Shown: positions 54,158 to 63,885, counted from the first letter of the stretch. The stretch is DNA of 64,000 nt from Nevskia sp. (GCA_031291075.1 JARLJS010000049.1:49669-113668); one strand, 5' to 3'. The notes: generated by a model not told the origin, from the sequence alone. Translations and numbers: made by a program.

Positions 54158-56461
54158 ATGCGGCGCCACTGGCTGGTCGCCTGCTGCGGCCTGTGCGTGC
54201 TGTTCGCCGGCCTGCGGCTGGCGCCGCACCCCAGCCTGCGCGAACAGATCGCCAGCTCCAGCGCGGTGTTCGACGCCGATGGCCGCCTGCTGCGCCTGAC
54301 CCTGGCGGCGGACCAGCAGTACCGCCTGTGGACGCCGCTCTCGCAGGTAGCGCCGGACTTCACAGCGGCACTGCTGCTGCACGAGGACCGCCATTTCCGC
54401 TGGCATCCGGGAGTGAACCCGGCGGCGCTGCTGCGGGCGGCTGCGGCCACCTACGGCGGCGGCGCTCGCCAGGGTGGATCGACCGTCACCATGCAGCTGG
54501 CTCGGCTGCTGTACGGCCTCAACACTCGCACTCCGGCGGGCAAGCTGCGGCAGATCGCGGCGGCACTGTGGCTGGAGCTGCGCTACTCCAAGCACGACAT
54601 CCTGGAGGCGGAGATCAACCTGCTGCCCTACGGGCAGAACATCCAGGGTGTGGGCGCGGCCAGCCTGGTGTACTTCGGCAAGACCCCGGACCACCTCACC
54701 TTGCCCGAGGCGCTGGCGCTGGTGCTGATCCCGCAGTCGCCGGCGGCGCGCGCGCCGGAGGGGCAGGAGCCGGCCGGCCTGCGCACGGCGCGGCTGCGCC
54801 TGTTCGGGGACTGGCAGGAAGCGCATCCGCAGGCGCGCGAGGTGGCGGAGTTGATGCAGCCGCCGCTGCGCTTCCGCAGCCTGGAGCAACTGCCGTTCGC
54901 CGCGCCCCACCTGTGCGACGCTCTGCTGGAGGTCCCCGGCCACGAGCCGGCGATCCGCACCACCCTTGACTCCGCCCTGCAGCGCCTGCTGGAAGAGCGC
55001 ATCCGCAGCTACGTGCGGCGCGAATCGCGCATCGGCATCGTCAACGCCTCTGCGCTGCTGGTCGATACGCGCGACCTGGCTGTGAAGGCGTTGGTGGGTT
55101 CCGCCGATTTCTTCGACGGCAACATCGAGGGCCAGGTCGACGGCGTGTTCGCCAAGCGCTCGCCCGGCTCGGCGCTCAAGCCCTTTCTGTATGCCCTGGC
55201 CATGGACCAGGGCCTGGTCCACCCGCAGTCGGTGCTGAAGGACGCGCCGGTGGCGTTCGGCCCGTTCGCGCCGGAGAACTTCGACGGCAGCTTCGCGGGC
55301 CCGATCACCGTGCACGATGCCTTGATCCGTTCGCGCAACATCCCGGCGGTGGCGCTGGCGGCGCGGCTGGCGCAACCGGACTTCTATGACTTCCTCAAGC
55401 TGGCCGGCATCTCGCGCATGGCCAGCCGCGAGCACTACGGGCTGGCGCTGACCCTGGGTGGCGGCGAGGTGACCATGGAGGAGATGGCGCGGCTGTACGC
55501 CATGCTCGCCAACCGCGGCCTGCTGCGGCCGCTGCGCTACCGCGTCGACGAGCCGCAGCAGCCGGGGCTGCGCCTGCTGTCGGAGGAAGCCAGCTTCATG
55601 GTGCGCGACATCCTGCAGGACAACCCGCGGCCGGACGCGGTGGCGGCACAGCCGGTGGCGCGCCTGTCGGTGGCCTGGAAGACCGGCACCTCCTGGGGCT
55701 TCCGCGACGCCTGGACCGCCGGCCTGTTCGGGCCCTACGCGCTGGTGGTGTGGATCGGCAATTTCGACGGTAGCGGCAACCCCGCCTTCGTCGGAGCGCA
55801 GGCCGCCGCGCCGCTGTTCTTCGAGATCGTGGACGCGGTGCAGGCGCAGCGGCCGAACCTGCGCGAGCCGCCCTGGCGCGTGCCGTCCGGCCTGGTGCGG
55901 GTGCAGGTGTGCAGCGCCTCCGGCGACCTGCCCAATGCCGACTGCCCGCAGACCAGTCCCACCTGGTTCATTCCCGGCAAGTCGCCGATCCGGCTCAGCA
56001 ACGTCCACCGCCGCGTGCTGGTGAATCTGCGCACCGGCCGCCAGGCCTGCGCCGGCGACCCGGCGCAGGACCTGCGTAGCGAGGTCTACGAATTCTGGCC
56101 GTCCGACCTGCAGCGTTTGTTCGCCCAGGCGGGCATGCCGCGCCGCCGGCCCCCGCCGCCCGGCGATTGCGCGCCGGCTGCCGTCGCCGGCACGCCGCCG
56201 GCGATTACCTCGCCGCTGTCCGGCGCCACCTACACCCTGCGGACCGCGCGGCTGGGCCACGAAGCGGTGCAACTCAGCGCCATCGCCGAGGCGGACGTGC
56301 GCAGCCTCTACTGGTTCGTCGGCGGCAGCTTTGTCGCCAGCGCCGGCCCCGCCCAGAGTCTGCCCTGGGTGCCGCCCGGCAGCGGCCGCTACCAATTACG
56401 GGTGGTGGACGATCATGGGCGGGCGGACAGCCGGGAACTGCGCGTCGAAGTCGCGCCTTGA
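54158..56461 (+). CDS. pbpC: Penicillin-binding protein 1C (bifunctional glycosyltransferase/transpeptidase)
   Basis: The product (767 residues) is a class A PBP of the PbpC type. An N-terminal anchor (5-22) is followed by the GT51 domain, with catalytic Glu in HEDRHFRWHPGVNP (E76) and GGSTVTMQLAR. A transpeptidase follows with SALK (Ser338, Lys341), SRN (in SRNIPAVAL) and KTGTS (508-512). The C-terminal PbpC-specific beta-sandwich (about 680-767) contains SPLSGATYTL. It polymerises and cross-links peptidoglycan at the periplasmic face. It begins 11 nt after the macroglobulin stop, and its end is 4 bp from the convergent SDR gene with no terminator. Confidence 0.95.
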   Translation: MRRHWLVACCGLCVLFAGLRLAPHPSLREQIASSSAVFDADGRLLRLTLAADQQYRLWTPLSQVAPDFTAALLLHEDRHFRWHPGVNPAALLRAAAATYGGGARQGGSTVTMQLARLLYGLNTRTPAGKLRQIAAALWLELRYSKHDILEAEINLLPYGQNIQGVGAASLVYFGKTPDHLTLPEALALVLIPQSPAARAPEGQEPAGLRTARLRLFGDWQEAHPQAREVAELMQPPLRFRSLEQLPFAAPHLCDALLEVPGHEPAIRTTLDSALQRLLEERIRSYVRRESRIGIVNASALLVDTRDLAVKALVGSADFFDGNIEGQVDGVFAKRSPGSALKPFLYALAMDQGLVHPQSVLKDAPVAFGPFAPENFDGSFAGPITVHDALIRSRNIPAVALAARLAQPDFYDFLKLAGISRMASREHYGLALTLGGGEVTMEEMARLYAMLANRGLLRPLRYRVDEPQQPGLRLLSEEASFMVRDILQDNPRPDAVAAQPVARLSVAWKTGTSWGFRDAWTAGLFGPYALVVWIGNFDGSGNPAFVGAQAAAPLFFEIVDAVQAQRPNLREPPWRVPSGLVRVQVCSASGDLPNADCPQTSPTWFIPGKSPIRLSNVHRRVLVNLRTGRQACAGDPAQDLRSEVYEFWPSDLQRLFAQAGMPRRRPPPPGDCAPAAVAGTPPAITSPLSGATYTLRTARLGHEAVQLSAIAEADVRSLYWFVGGSFVASAGPAQSLPWVPPGSGRYQLRVVDDHGRADSRELRVEVAP

Positions 56462-56465
56462 CGTC

Positions 56466-57203
56466 CTAAAGTTTCAAGCGCTTGAACAGCGGCCGCGGGA
56501 TGGCCTTGATGATGCCCATGATCAGGCGCCAGAACCACGGTGTGTAGATCACGTCGGCGCGCCGGTCCATCGCGCGCACGATGGAGCCGGCCACGCGATC
56601 CGGGCTGGCCCACAGCGGCCCCTTTTTGAACCGCTGCGTCATCGGCGTGTCGACGAAGCCCGGCTTGACCAGCAGCACCCCCACGCCGGACTTGAACAGG
56701 CGGCAGCGCAGGCCCTCGGTGAAAGTTTCCACCGCGGCCTTGGCGGTGCCGTACACGTAGTTCGAGCCGCGGCCGCGGTCGCCCGCCACCGAGCCGATCA
56801 CGGCGATCAGTCCGCCGCCGCGGTGTTCGAACTCGTTGGCCAGGTGGGTGAGCAGCGAGATGGTGCTGAGGGCATTGGTTTCGAGTTCGCGCAAGGCGAG
56901 CGTGAAATCCGCCTCACAGGCCTTCTGGTCGCCCAGCGTGCCGTGGGCGATGAGCGCCGCGTCGAGTCCGCCGAGTGCGGTGAGGGCCTGCTGTACAGCC
57001 ATCGCGTGAAGGCCATATTCGTTCAGGTCGAGGCAGCCGTGGCGCGCGTCGGCCGCGCCGCGTACCTTGAGGTCGGCGGCCATGGTTTCGAGCCGGGCCG
57101 CGTCGCGGCCGATCAGGTAAAGGCGCTCGCCGCGCGCGGCGAAGCGGCGTGCCACGGCTTCCGCGATGGCGGAGGTGGCGCCGACGATCAGGATTTTCTT
57201 CAT
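56466..57203 (-). CDS. dprE2: SDR-family reductase, DprE2-like
   Basis: The product (245 residues from ATG 57203) is a classical SDR with ILIVGATSAIAEAVARRF (NAD(P) site), Ser138 in VIGSVAGD and the pair Y151/K155 (YVYGTAK). A hydrophobic C-terminus (FWRLIMGIIKAIPRPLFKRL) suggests membrane association. It directly follows the DprE1-like oxidase (ATGA overlap), so it most likely reduces the 2-keto intermediate to polyprenyl-phosphoryl-D-arabinose, as mycobacterial DprE2 (Rv3791) does. A much longer frame upstream of this ATG is read from the oxidase gene in another frame and is not meaningful. Confidence 0.85.
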   Translation of the reverse strand: MKKILIVGATSAIAEAVARRFAARGERLYLIGRDAARLETMAADLKVRGAADARHGCLDLNEYGLHAMAVQQALTALGGLDAALIAHGTLGDQKACEADFTLALRELETNALSTISLLTHLANEFEHRGGGLIAVIGSVAGDRGRGSNYVYGTAKAAVETFTEGLRCRLFKSGVGVLLVKPGFVDTPMTQRFKKGPLWASPDRVAGSIVRAMDRRADVIYTPWFWRLIMGIIKAIPRPLFKRLKL

Positions 57204-58516
57204 CACAATTCCAGGCGCGCCGACTGGCGCGAGGCGAACAGTCGTTGCGGGTCGACGCGGGCGCGGACCGCCTGGAACGCATCCCAGCGCGGGTACATGC
57301 GCCGCGCGGCGGCGGCCTTGAGCCGGGCGTCCTTGCACAGGTAGACGCGGCCGCCGGCGCCGCCCACGATGTCGTCCAGCCGGTCGAGCAGCTCGAACAC
57401 GGCGGGCTCGACCTTGAAGTCGAGGGCGAGCGTGTAGCCCTCCATCGGGAAGCTCAGCAGGTTGCCGTTGGCGGGGCCGAACTGCTTGAGCACGGCGAGG
57501 AACGACCCCCTGCCGCTGTCGGCGATCGTCCGCAGCACGCGGTGGAGCGCGTCGCGGCCGTCGGCGCCGACGGGCACCACCAACTGGTATTGCAGGAAGC
57601 CGTTCCGACCGTAGAGCCGGTTCCAGTCGCGCAGGGCGTCGAGCGGATAGAAGTAGGGACGGTAGCCGATGCGCTCCTTCCTGGGCCGCGCGCTGCCGCG
57701 GCTGTAGTAGAGCGCATTCATCGCGCCGATGCTCCAGCGGCTGAGCAGCGCGGACGGGACCAGGTCGGGCACGGCGGGGCCGCCGGAGGGCTCCGCCGTC
57801 AGCGCTCCTTCCGCGGCGTGCTCGCCCACCATCAGCAGCGAACGGCCGAGGCGGGGGCCGCGCGCCAGGCAGTCGATCCAGGCGACGGAATAGGTCGCGG
57901 CTGAGTGCTCGCTGAACAGCTCCAGCACCTGGTCGAGGTTGCGCGCGCGGTGCGTCACATGCTCGATCTGGTTCGAGCGCACCGGCCGCAGCCGCAGGCA
58001 GGCCTCCAGCACCACGCCGGTCAGGCCCATGCCGCCGCAGGTGGCGGCGAACAGCCCGGCGTTTTCCTCCGGGCCGCAGCGAACTATGTCCCCGCCGGCG
58101 GTGAGCAGGCGCAGCCACAGCAGGTGCCGGCCGAAGCTGCCGTCGACGTGGTGGTTCTTGCCGTGCACGTCGGCGGCGATCGCGCCGCCGACGCTGACGT
58201 ATTGGGTGCCCGGCGTCACGGCCGGGAACCAGCCCTGCGGCAGCGTCAGGGCGATGATCTCCGCCAGCGTCACGCCGGCCTGCACGGTGATGTGGCCGTT
58301 GCTGCGGTCGAAGTCGAGAAAATGATCGAGGTGGCGCGTGGACAGGACGTGGTCCTGCAGCGCGCTGTCGCCGTAGCTGCGCCCCATGCCGCGGGCGATG
58401 GTGTTCCTGCCGCTGGCGGCCAGGCGGTGCAGCTGCGCGGCGGCCTCCTGCGCGCCGCGCGGCGCCTCAACCTCGGCGTCCAGCAACGGATAGCGGCCCC
58501 AGCCGCCCAGCCTCAC
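57203..58516 (-). CDS. dprE1: FAD-dependent decaprenylphosphoryl-ribose oxidase, DprE1-like
   Basis: The product (437 residues from GTG 58516) matches mycobacterial DprE1 (Rv3790) along its length. It has the VAO-type FAD site ARGMGRSYGD (about 41-50), TPGTQYVSVGGAIAADVHGKN, HGKNHHVDGSFG (118-129) and the C-terminal KDARLKAAAARRMYPRWDAF. It oxidises C2 of polyprenyl-phosphoryl-beta-D-ribose. Where the mycobacterial enzyme has the benzothiazinone-targeted Cys387 this protein appears to have Ala364 (GYTLALDF). GTG 58516 overlaps the gtrA stop as GTGA, and its stop overlaps the SDR start as ATGA, so the three are translationally coupled. Confidence 0.88.
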   Translation of the reverse strand: MRLGGWGRYPLLDAEVEAPRGAQEAAAQLHRLAASGRNTIARGMGRSYGDSALQDHVLSTRHLDHFLDFDRSNGHITVQAGVTLAEIIALTLPQGWFPAVTPGTQYVSVGGAIAADVHGKNHHVDGSFGRHLLWLRLLTAGGDIVRCGPEENAGLFAATCGGMGLTGVVLEACLRLRPVRSNQIEHVTHRARNLDQVLELFSEHSAATYSVAWIDCLARGPRLGRSLLMVGEHAAEGALTAEPSGGPAVPDLVPSALLSRWSIGAMNALYYSRGSARPRKERIGYRPYFYPLDALRDWNRLYGRNGFLQYQLVVPVGADGRDALHRVLRTIADSGRGSFLAVLKQFGPANGNLLSFPMEGYTLALDFKVEPAVFELLDRLDDIVGGAGGRVYLCKDARLKAAAARRMYPRWDAFQAVRARVDPQRLFASRQSARLEL

Positions 58517-58953
58517 GCGGCGGCCCCCGTCGCCTGGAACACGAACCGGCGGTCCAGCTTGTACTTGGCGAAGTAACCTGCGGCGAGCCCGATGGTGCCG
58601 CCCAGGTAGCGCATGAGGTCGGCATGCCAGATCCACTGGAAGGCGTACTCGACGCCCCAGAACAGCGCGGTGGTCGCCAGGCCCATCACGGTGTACAACA
58701 CGAACAGCCGTCCGTCGTGAGCCAGGTTGCGGGTGCGCACGCGGAAGATATAGCGCTTGTCCAGCCAGTATTTCACCAGCAGGCCGCAACCGGTGCCCGC
58801 CGCCATCGACAGCGGCACCGCATAAGGACCACCGTAGCAGGCCTTGGCCGCGGCCTGGCTGCCGATGTTGACCGCGGTGGCCAGGGCCGCGAAGGCGGCA
58901 TACCAGGCGGCCAGCCGCAGCGGGGCCAGCGGCGGAGCGGTCTCAGCGCGCAA
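58513..58953 (-). CDS. GtrA-family membrane protein
   Basis: The product (146 residues) is a four-TM GtrA-like protein with VNIGSQAAAKACYGGPYAV and two similar halves, each ending in a KYxLD-R-(Y/F)-x-F motif (KYWLDKRYIF and KYKLDRRFVF). GtrA proteins are proposed flippases or recruiters for polyprenyl-phosphate sugars. The mycobacterial Rv3789 homologue sits beside dprE1/dprE2 in the arabinose pathway. It overlaps the UbiA gene by 11 nt and the oxidase by 4 nt. Confidence 0.88.
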   Translation of the reverse strand: MRAETAPPLAPLRLAAWYAAFAALATAVNIGSQAAAKACYGGPYAVPLSMAAGTGCGLLVKYWLDKRYIFRVRTRNLAHDGRLFVLYTVMGLATTALFWGVEYAFQWIWHADLMRYLGGTIGLAAGYFAKYKLDRRFVFQATGAAA

Positions 58954-60436
58954 GGGCGAAGACGACCAGGAACAGTGCGCCGGTCAGCAGGCTGGCGCGG
59001 TCACGCAGCGCGTAGAGGATGGGATCGTCGGTCATGCGGCCGCGGTAGGCCAGCATCCAGGCGCGGCTCACCCAGTACAGCAGCAGCGGACAGGCCGGCC
59101 AGAGCCAGGCGGGATGGCGGTAGAGCTGCCCGGAAGCAGGATCCTGGATATACAGGGCCAGTACCATCACCGACAGGTAGCCGGCGGCGGCGCCGAGCGA
59201 AGCGACCATCTCCAGGTCCGAGGGATCGTAGCCGCGGCCGGCGAGGGTCTCCTTGCGGCCCTGGCTGCGGGCTTCCTTCAGTTCAGTGTAACGCTTGATC
59301 AGGGCCAGGCTGGTGAAGATGAACAAGGCGAAGGTCAGCAGCCAGAACGACACCGGCGTGGCCGTCGCCAGCCCGCCGGCGACGACGCGGACGGTGTAGA
59401 GCAGGGCCAGCGTGATCACGTCCACCATCATCATCCGCTTGAGCCGCAGCGAGTACGCCAGCGTCATGCAGTAGTAGACCAGCAGCATGATCCCGAATTG
59501 CCACGGCAGCAGGGTGAAAGCCGCGGCCAGCCCGAGCGACAGCGGCAAAGGCATGACCAGCCAGCCCCGCACCAGCGTCAGGCGGCCGCTGGCGAACGGG
59601 CGCCGGCACTTGGAGCGGTGGCGACGGTCGTCCTGCACGTCGACCAGGTCGTTGAGCAGGTAGACGCTGGAGGCGCACAGGCCGAAGCAGAGAAAGCCGA
59701 TCAGGGCTGCCAGCGCAGCCCCCGGCACCAGCAGCCGGTGCGCGGCGGCCAGCGGCACCAGCAGCAGCAGGTTCTTGGCCCATTGGTACAAGCGCAGGGC
59801 CTGTGCCCAGACGACAAGGGGGGATTGCCTGTCCACCGGGAACGCACGGCCCAGTGCGGTCCCTTGCGGCATGGCCCGCAGCACCGCGGCGGAAGCGTTG
59901 GCCGGGTGGGCGGTGTGGGCGGAAGCCCACACCTCCAGGTCGTGCACGCTGTCGCCGACGTAGTCGAAGCCCCGCTCGCCGTAGCGTGCCACCAGCGCGT
60001 CGCGCTTGGCGCGGCCCCTCAGGTTCTCCACGCCGTCCGAGGCAAGCACCTGCTCGAACAGGCCCAGGTGCGCCGCGATCTGCTCGGCCGGCACCCGGTC
60101 GGAGGCGGTGGCCAGCACCAGGCGGCGCCCGGCGCGGCGCTGCTCGATCAGCCAGCTCAACAGTTCCTGGTTGTAGGGCAGCGCGGCGGGGTCGAGGGTG
60201 GCGGCACGGCCGAGTTCCGCTTTCAGCCGGGCGCGGCTGCCCCCGGCTCGCAGCAGCGCGCGCAGGAAGGCGAAGGGGCGTGCAACCAGGAGCGCGTTGG
60301 CGGTTTCGTGCAGCAGGTCGGTACGGATCAGCGAGCCGTCCAGATCCACCACCAGCGGACGCGAGGGGACGGCGGCGGGTGCGATGCCCGCCGCTGCCGG
60401 CGGCTCCGGTCGCGATTCTGGAGCGGCGATGTGCAT
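58943..60436 (-). CDS. HAD phosphatase fused to UbiA-type polyprenyl-phosphate phosphoribosyltransferase
   Basis: The product (497 residues from ATG 60436) joins an N-terminal HAD domain (catalytic DLDGSLIRTD, 31-40; GDSVHDLEVW, about 161-170) to a polytopic UbiA prenyltransferase (about 205-497; NDLVDVQDDRRH, 262-273, the Mg-binding motif). In mycobacteria Rv3806c (UbiA) moves phosphoribose to decaprenyl phosphate and a separate phosphatase removes the 5-phosphate; here both steps are predicted in one protein. Relatives with this fusion occur in Pseudomonas strains whose pilins carry D-arabinofuranose. It is the first gene of the leftward four-gene operon. The upstream in-frame extension to 60493 is unlikely to be used. 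Confidence 0.87.
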   Translation of the reverse strand: MHIAAPESRPEPPAAAGIAPAAVPSRPLVVDLDGSLIRTDLLHETANALLVARPFAFLRALLRAGGSRARLKAELGRAATLDPAALPYNQELLSWLIEQRRAGRRLVLATASDRVPAEQIAAHLGLFEQVLASDGVENLRGRAKRDALVARYGERGFDYVGDSVHDLEVWASAHTAHPANASAAVLRAMPQGTALGRAFPVDRQSPLVVWAQALRLYQWAKNLLLLVPLAAAHRLLVPGAALAALIGFLCFGLCASSVYLLNDLVDVQDDRRHRSKCRRPFASGRLTLVRGWLVMPLPLSLGLAAAFTLLPWQFGIMLLVYYCMTLAYSLRLKRMMMVDVITLALLYTVRVVAGGLATATPVSFWLLTFALFIFTSLALIKRYTELKEARSQGRKETLAGRGYDPSDLEMVASLGAAAGYLSVMVLALYIQDPASGQLYRHPAWLWPACPLLLYWVSRAWMLAYRGRMTDDPILYALRDRASLLTGALFLVVFALAR

Positions 60437-60641
60437 GCGAAATGCCCGGGGTTGATACTTCCGCTCATATCCTGCAGCAAATCGCCCTCCCAAGGGAGTC
60501 CCTCGGGCATGCCGCGGGATGGAGCGGCGGCACGTTGCCCCACGGCGGCAAGGGATCTGCCGGATCGGGTAAGCGACATTTTTTCCGCGCCGCGGCTAAG
60601 CTAGCAATCCAAGATTCGTCCATCCGACTCCGTTCTTCCTC

Positions 60642-61418
60642 ATGTCCGACAAGGTCCTGGTCAGCGCCGCCGATGGCGTGCTCGAAATCCGCTTCAATCG
60701 CGCCGACAAGAAGAACGCGCTGACCGACGACATGTACGCGGCGGTGGTGGAAGCCCTGCAGCGGGCGGACCGCGAGCCGGCGCTGCGGGTGGTTCTCATT
60801 TCCGGCGAAGGGGCGGCGTTCAGCGCCGGCAACGACCTGCAGGACTTCATGCAGAACCCGCCGGACCTGAGCGGCGGCGCGCAGGCCGGGCCGGTATGGC
60901 GCTTCATGCAGATCCTGTCCACCCTGCGCAAGGTGGTGGTGGCGGCGGTGCAGGGGCCGGCCGTGGGCGTGGGTTCGACCCTGTTGCTGCACTGTGACCT
61001 GGTGGTGGCGGCGGACACGGCGCGATTTTCCCTGCCCTTCATCAATCTCGGCCTGGTGCCGGAGTTCGGCAGCACGCTGCTGTTGCCGCGCCTGATGGGG
61101 CACCAGCTGGCGGCCGAGATCACCCTGCTGGGCGAGCCGTTCGACGCCGCCACGGCGCAGCGGCTGGGGCTGGTCAACCGCGTGGTGCCGGAAGCGGCCC
61201 TGCGCGACACGGCGCGCGAGCTGGCGCGCAAGCTGGCCGCCAAGGCGCCGGAGGCGCTGCTGCTGACCAAGCAGCTCCTGCGCAATCCGCAGGGCACCCT
61301 GTCCGAGCGCATCGCCGAGGAGGCGGGGCTGTTCTCCAAGCGCCTGCGCAGCGCCGAGTTCCGCGAGGCGGCCAGCGCTTTTTTCGAGAAGCGCGCGCCG
61401 GATTTTTCCAAGCTTTGA
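60642..61418 (+). CDS. Enoyl-CoA hydratase/isomerase family protein
   Basis: The product (258 residues) is a crotonase-fold enzyme. It starts MSDKVLVSAADGVLEIRFNRADKK and shows the oxyanion-hole loops SAGNDLQDF and GVGSTLLLHCDLVVAADTARF. The general acid/base region LVPEFGSTLLLPRLMG has one Glu, closer to isomerase/PaaG-like members than to two-Glu hydratases. It acts on an acyl-CoA in the cytosol, but the substrate cannot be named. It is divergent from the UbiA gene (205-bp gap) and followed at once by the perfect inverted repeat. Confidence 0.87.
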   Translation: MSDKVLVSAADGVLEIRFNRADKKNALTDDMYAAVVEALQRADREPALRVVLISGEGAAFSAGNDLQDFMQNPPDLSGGAQAGPVWRFMQILSTLRKVVVAAVQGPAVGVGSTLLLHCDLVVAADTARFSLPFINLGLVPEFGSTLLLPRLMGHQLAAEITLLGEPFDAATAQRLGLVNRVVPEAALRDTARELARKLAAKAPEALLLTKQLLRNPQGTLSERIAEEAGLFSKRLRSAEFREAASAFFEKRAPDFSKL

Positions 61419-61422
61419 GGTG

Positions 61423-61502
61423 GTCCGCAAATGAACGCAAATAGACGCAAATAAAAACCGCTTGCTTCTTAAATTTGCGTCTATTTGCGTTCATTTGCGG
61501 AC
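61423..61502. repeat. Long inverted repeat, copy 2 (perfect 30-bp arms)
   Basis: The arms at 61423-61452 and 61473-61502 are exact inverted copies (30 of 30) with a 20-nt loop. Each arm is three 10-bp units: CGCAAATGAA, CGCAAATAGA, then CGCAAAT. It begins 5 nt after the enoyl-CoA hydratase stop and ends 62 nt before the next start. It is closely similar to the copy at 674-755, 60.7 kb away. Confidence 0.95.
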
Positions 61503-61564
61503 TGCTCCCGCTCTCATGTTCTCGACAAAGCCCGCAGACTTTTCCCCTTGTTAAGGAGTTCTTC

Positions 61565-62554
61565 ATGTCCCTGCCACCGCTGCTGAGCGACAACCTGGCG
61601 CTGCCCGTCATCGGCGCGCCGATGTTCATCGTGTCCAATCCCGAACTGGTGATCGAGCAGTGCAAGGCCGGCGTGGTCGGCTCGTTCCCTGCGCTGAACG
61701 CACGCGCCGAGCCGGCGCTGGAGCAGTGGCTGCAGCGCATCAGCGCGGAGCTGGAGGCCTGCAAGCAGGCCAATCCGGGCCGCAAGGTGGCGCCGTTCGC
61801 GGTGAACCAGATCGTGCACTCCTCCAACAGCCGCCTGCAGCGCGACGTCGAGCTGTGCGTGAAGTACAAGGTGCCGATCATGATCACCTCGCTGCGCGCG
61901 CCGGACCAGGTGGTGGAGGCGGCGCACAGCTACGGCGGCCTGGTGTTCCACGATGTCACCACCATCGCCCACGCCAAGCGCGCGCTCAAGGCCGGTGTCG
62001 ACGGCCTGATCCTGGTGTGCAGCGGCGCCGGCGGACACGCCGGTCGGCTGTCGCCGTTCGCGCTGGTGCCGGAGGTGCGGGCCTTCTACGACGGCACCAT
62101 CATCCTGTCCGGCGCCATCGCGCGCGGCGACTCGGTGCTGGCGGCGCAGGCCATCGGTGCCGACCTCGCTTACATCGGCACCCGCTTCATCGCCACCCGC
62201 GAGGCCGGCGCCCCGCCGGAATACAAGCAGATGCTGGTCGACAGCACGGCGGAGGACATCGTCTACAGCAGCCTGTTCAGCGGCGTGCACGGCAACTACC
62301 TGCGCGGCAGCATCGTCGCCGCCGGCTTCGATCCCGACAAGCTGCCGGAGGGCGACAAGAGCGCGATGAACTTCGCCAGCGGCCCGGAGGGCGCCGAGGG
62401 CGCCAAGGCCTGGCGCGACATCTGGGGCGCCGGCCAGGGCACCGGGCAGATCCACGACGTGCTGCCCGCCGCCGAGGTGGTGGCGCGGCTGGGCCAGGAG
62501 TACCGGGCGGCGCGCGAGCGGCTGCTGGGCGGGGCGCTCGACAAGGCGGCCTGA
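61565..62554 (+). CDS. Nitronate monooxygenase / 2-nitropropane dioxygenase-like flavoprotein
   Basis: The product (329 residues from ATG 61565, with AAGGAG 7 nt upstream) is an FMN TIM-barrel of the nitronate monooxygenase family. It shows LPVIGAPMFIVSNPELVIEQ, VCSGAGGHAGRLSPFALVPEV and IILSGAIARGDSVLAAQAIGADLAYIGTRF for phosphate and flavin binding. Class I members oxidise alkyl nitronates such as propionate-3-nitronate, but some relatives are enoyl reductases, so the natural substrate is open. A longer frame starting in the inverted repeat is not meaningful. It follows the enoyl-CoA hydratase in the same direction and is ended by an intrinsic terminator. Confidence 0.88.
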   Translation: MSLPPLLSDNLALPVIGAPMFIVSNPELVIEQCKAGVVGSFPALNARAEPALEQWLQRISAELEACKQANPGRKVAPFAVNQIVHSSNSRLQRDVELCVKYKVPIMITSLRAPDQVVEAAHSYGGLVFHDVTTIAHAKRALKAGVDGLILVCSGAGGHAGRLSPFALVPEVRAFYDGTIILSGAIARGDSVLAAQAIGADLAYIGTRFIATREAGAPPEYKQMLVDSTAEDIVYSSLFSGVHGNYLRGSIVAAGFDPDKLPEGDKSAMNFASGPEGAEGAKAWRDIWGAGQGTGQIHDVLPAAEVVARLGQEYRAARERLLGGALDKAA

Positions 62555-62567
62555 ATTCGGACCGGCG

Positions 62568-62573
62568 TATAAT
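62568..62573 (+). promoter_or_regulatory. TATAAT -10-like element upstream of argD
   Basis: A perfect TATAAT lies 14 nt after the nitronate monooxygenase stop and 71 nt before the argD start. I found no good -35 at 16-18 nt. Initiation here would begin just upstream of the terminator hairpin at 62586. Confidence 0.3.
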
Positions 62574-62585
62574 CACCGCCACACC

Positions 62586-62613
62586 AAGGCCCAGGCCGTA
62601 GCTGGGCCTTTTT
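62586..62613 (+). terminator. Intrinsic terminator between the nitronate monooxygenase and argD genes
   Basis: AAGGCCCAG (62586-62594), loop GCCGTAG and CTGGGCCTT (62602-62610) form a perfect 9-bp stem followed by a T-run to 62613. It ends the upstream transcript 32 nt after the stop and lies 31 nt before the argD start. Confidence 0.9.
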
Positions 62614-62644
62614 CGCTGGAGGCGGACCGCCGCCGGGTGAGGCT

Positions 62645-63877
<1,233 letters not shown>

Positions 63878-63885
63878 AGATACCC

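Noticed and set aside
54071..56395. A 774-codon minus-strand open frame
   Set aside because: Antisense shadow of pbpC with Arg/Ala/Gln-rich composition and no recognisable motif.
57204..58118. N-terminal extension of the DprE2-like reductase frame
   Set aside because: The open frame continues into the oxidase gene but is Arg/Ala/Pro-rich; ATG 57203 gives the exact SDR start and couples to the oxidase stop.
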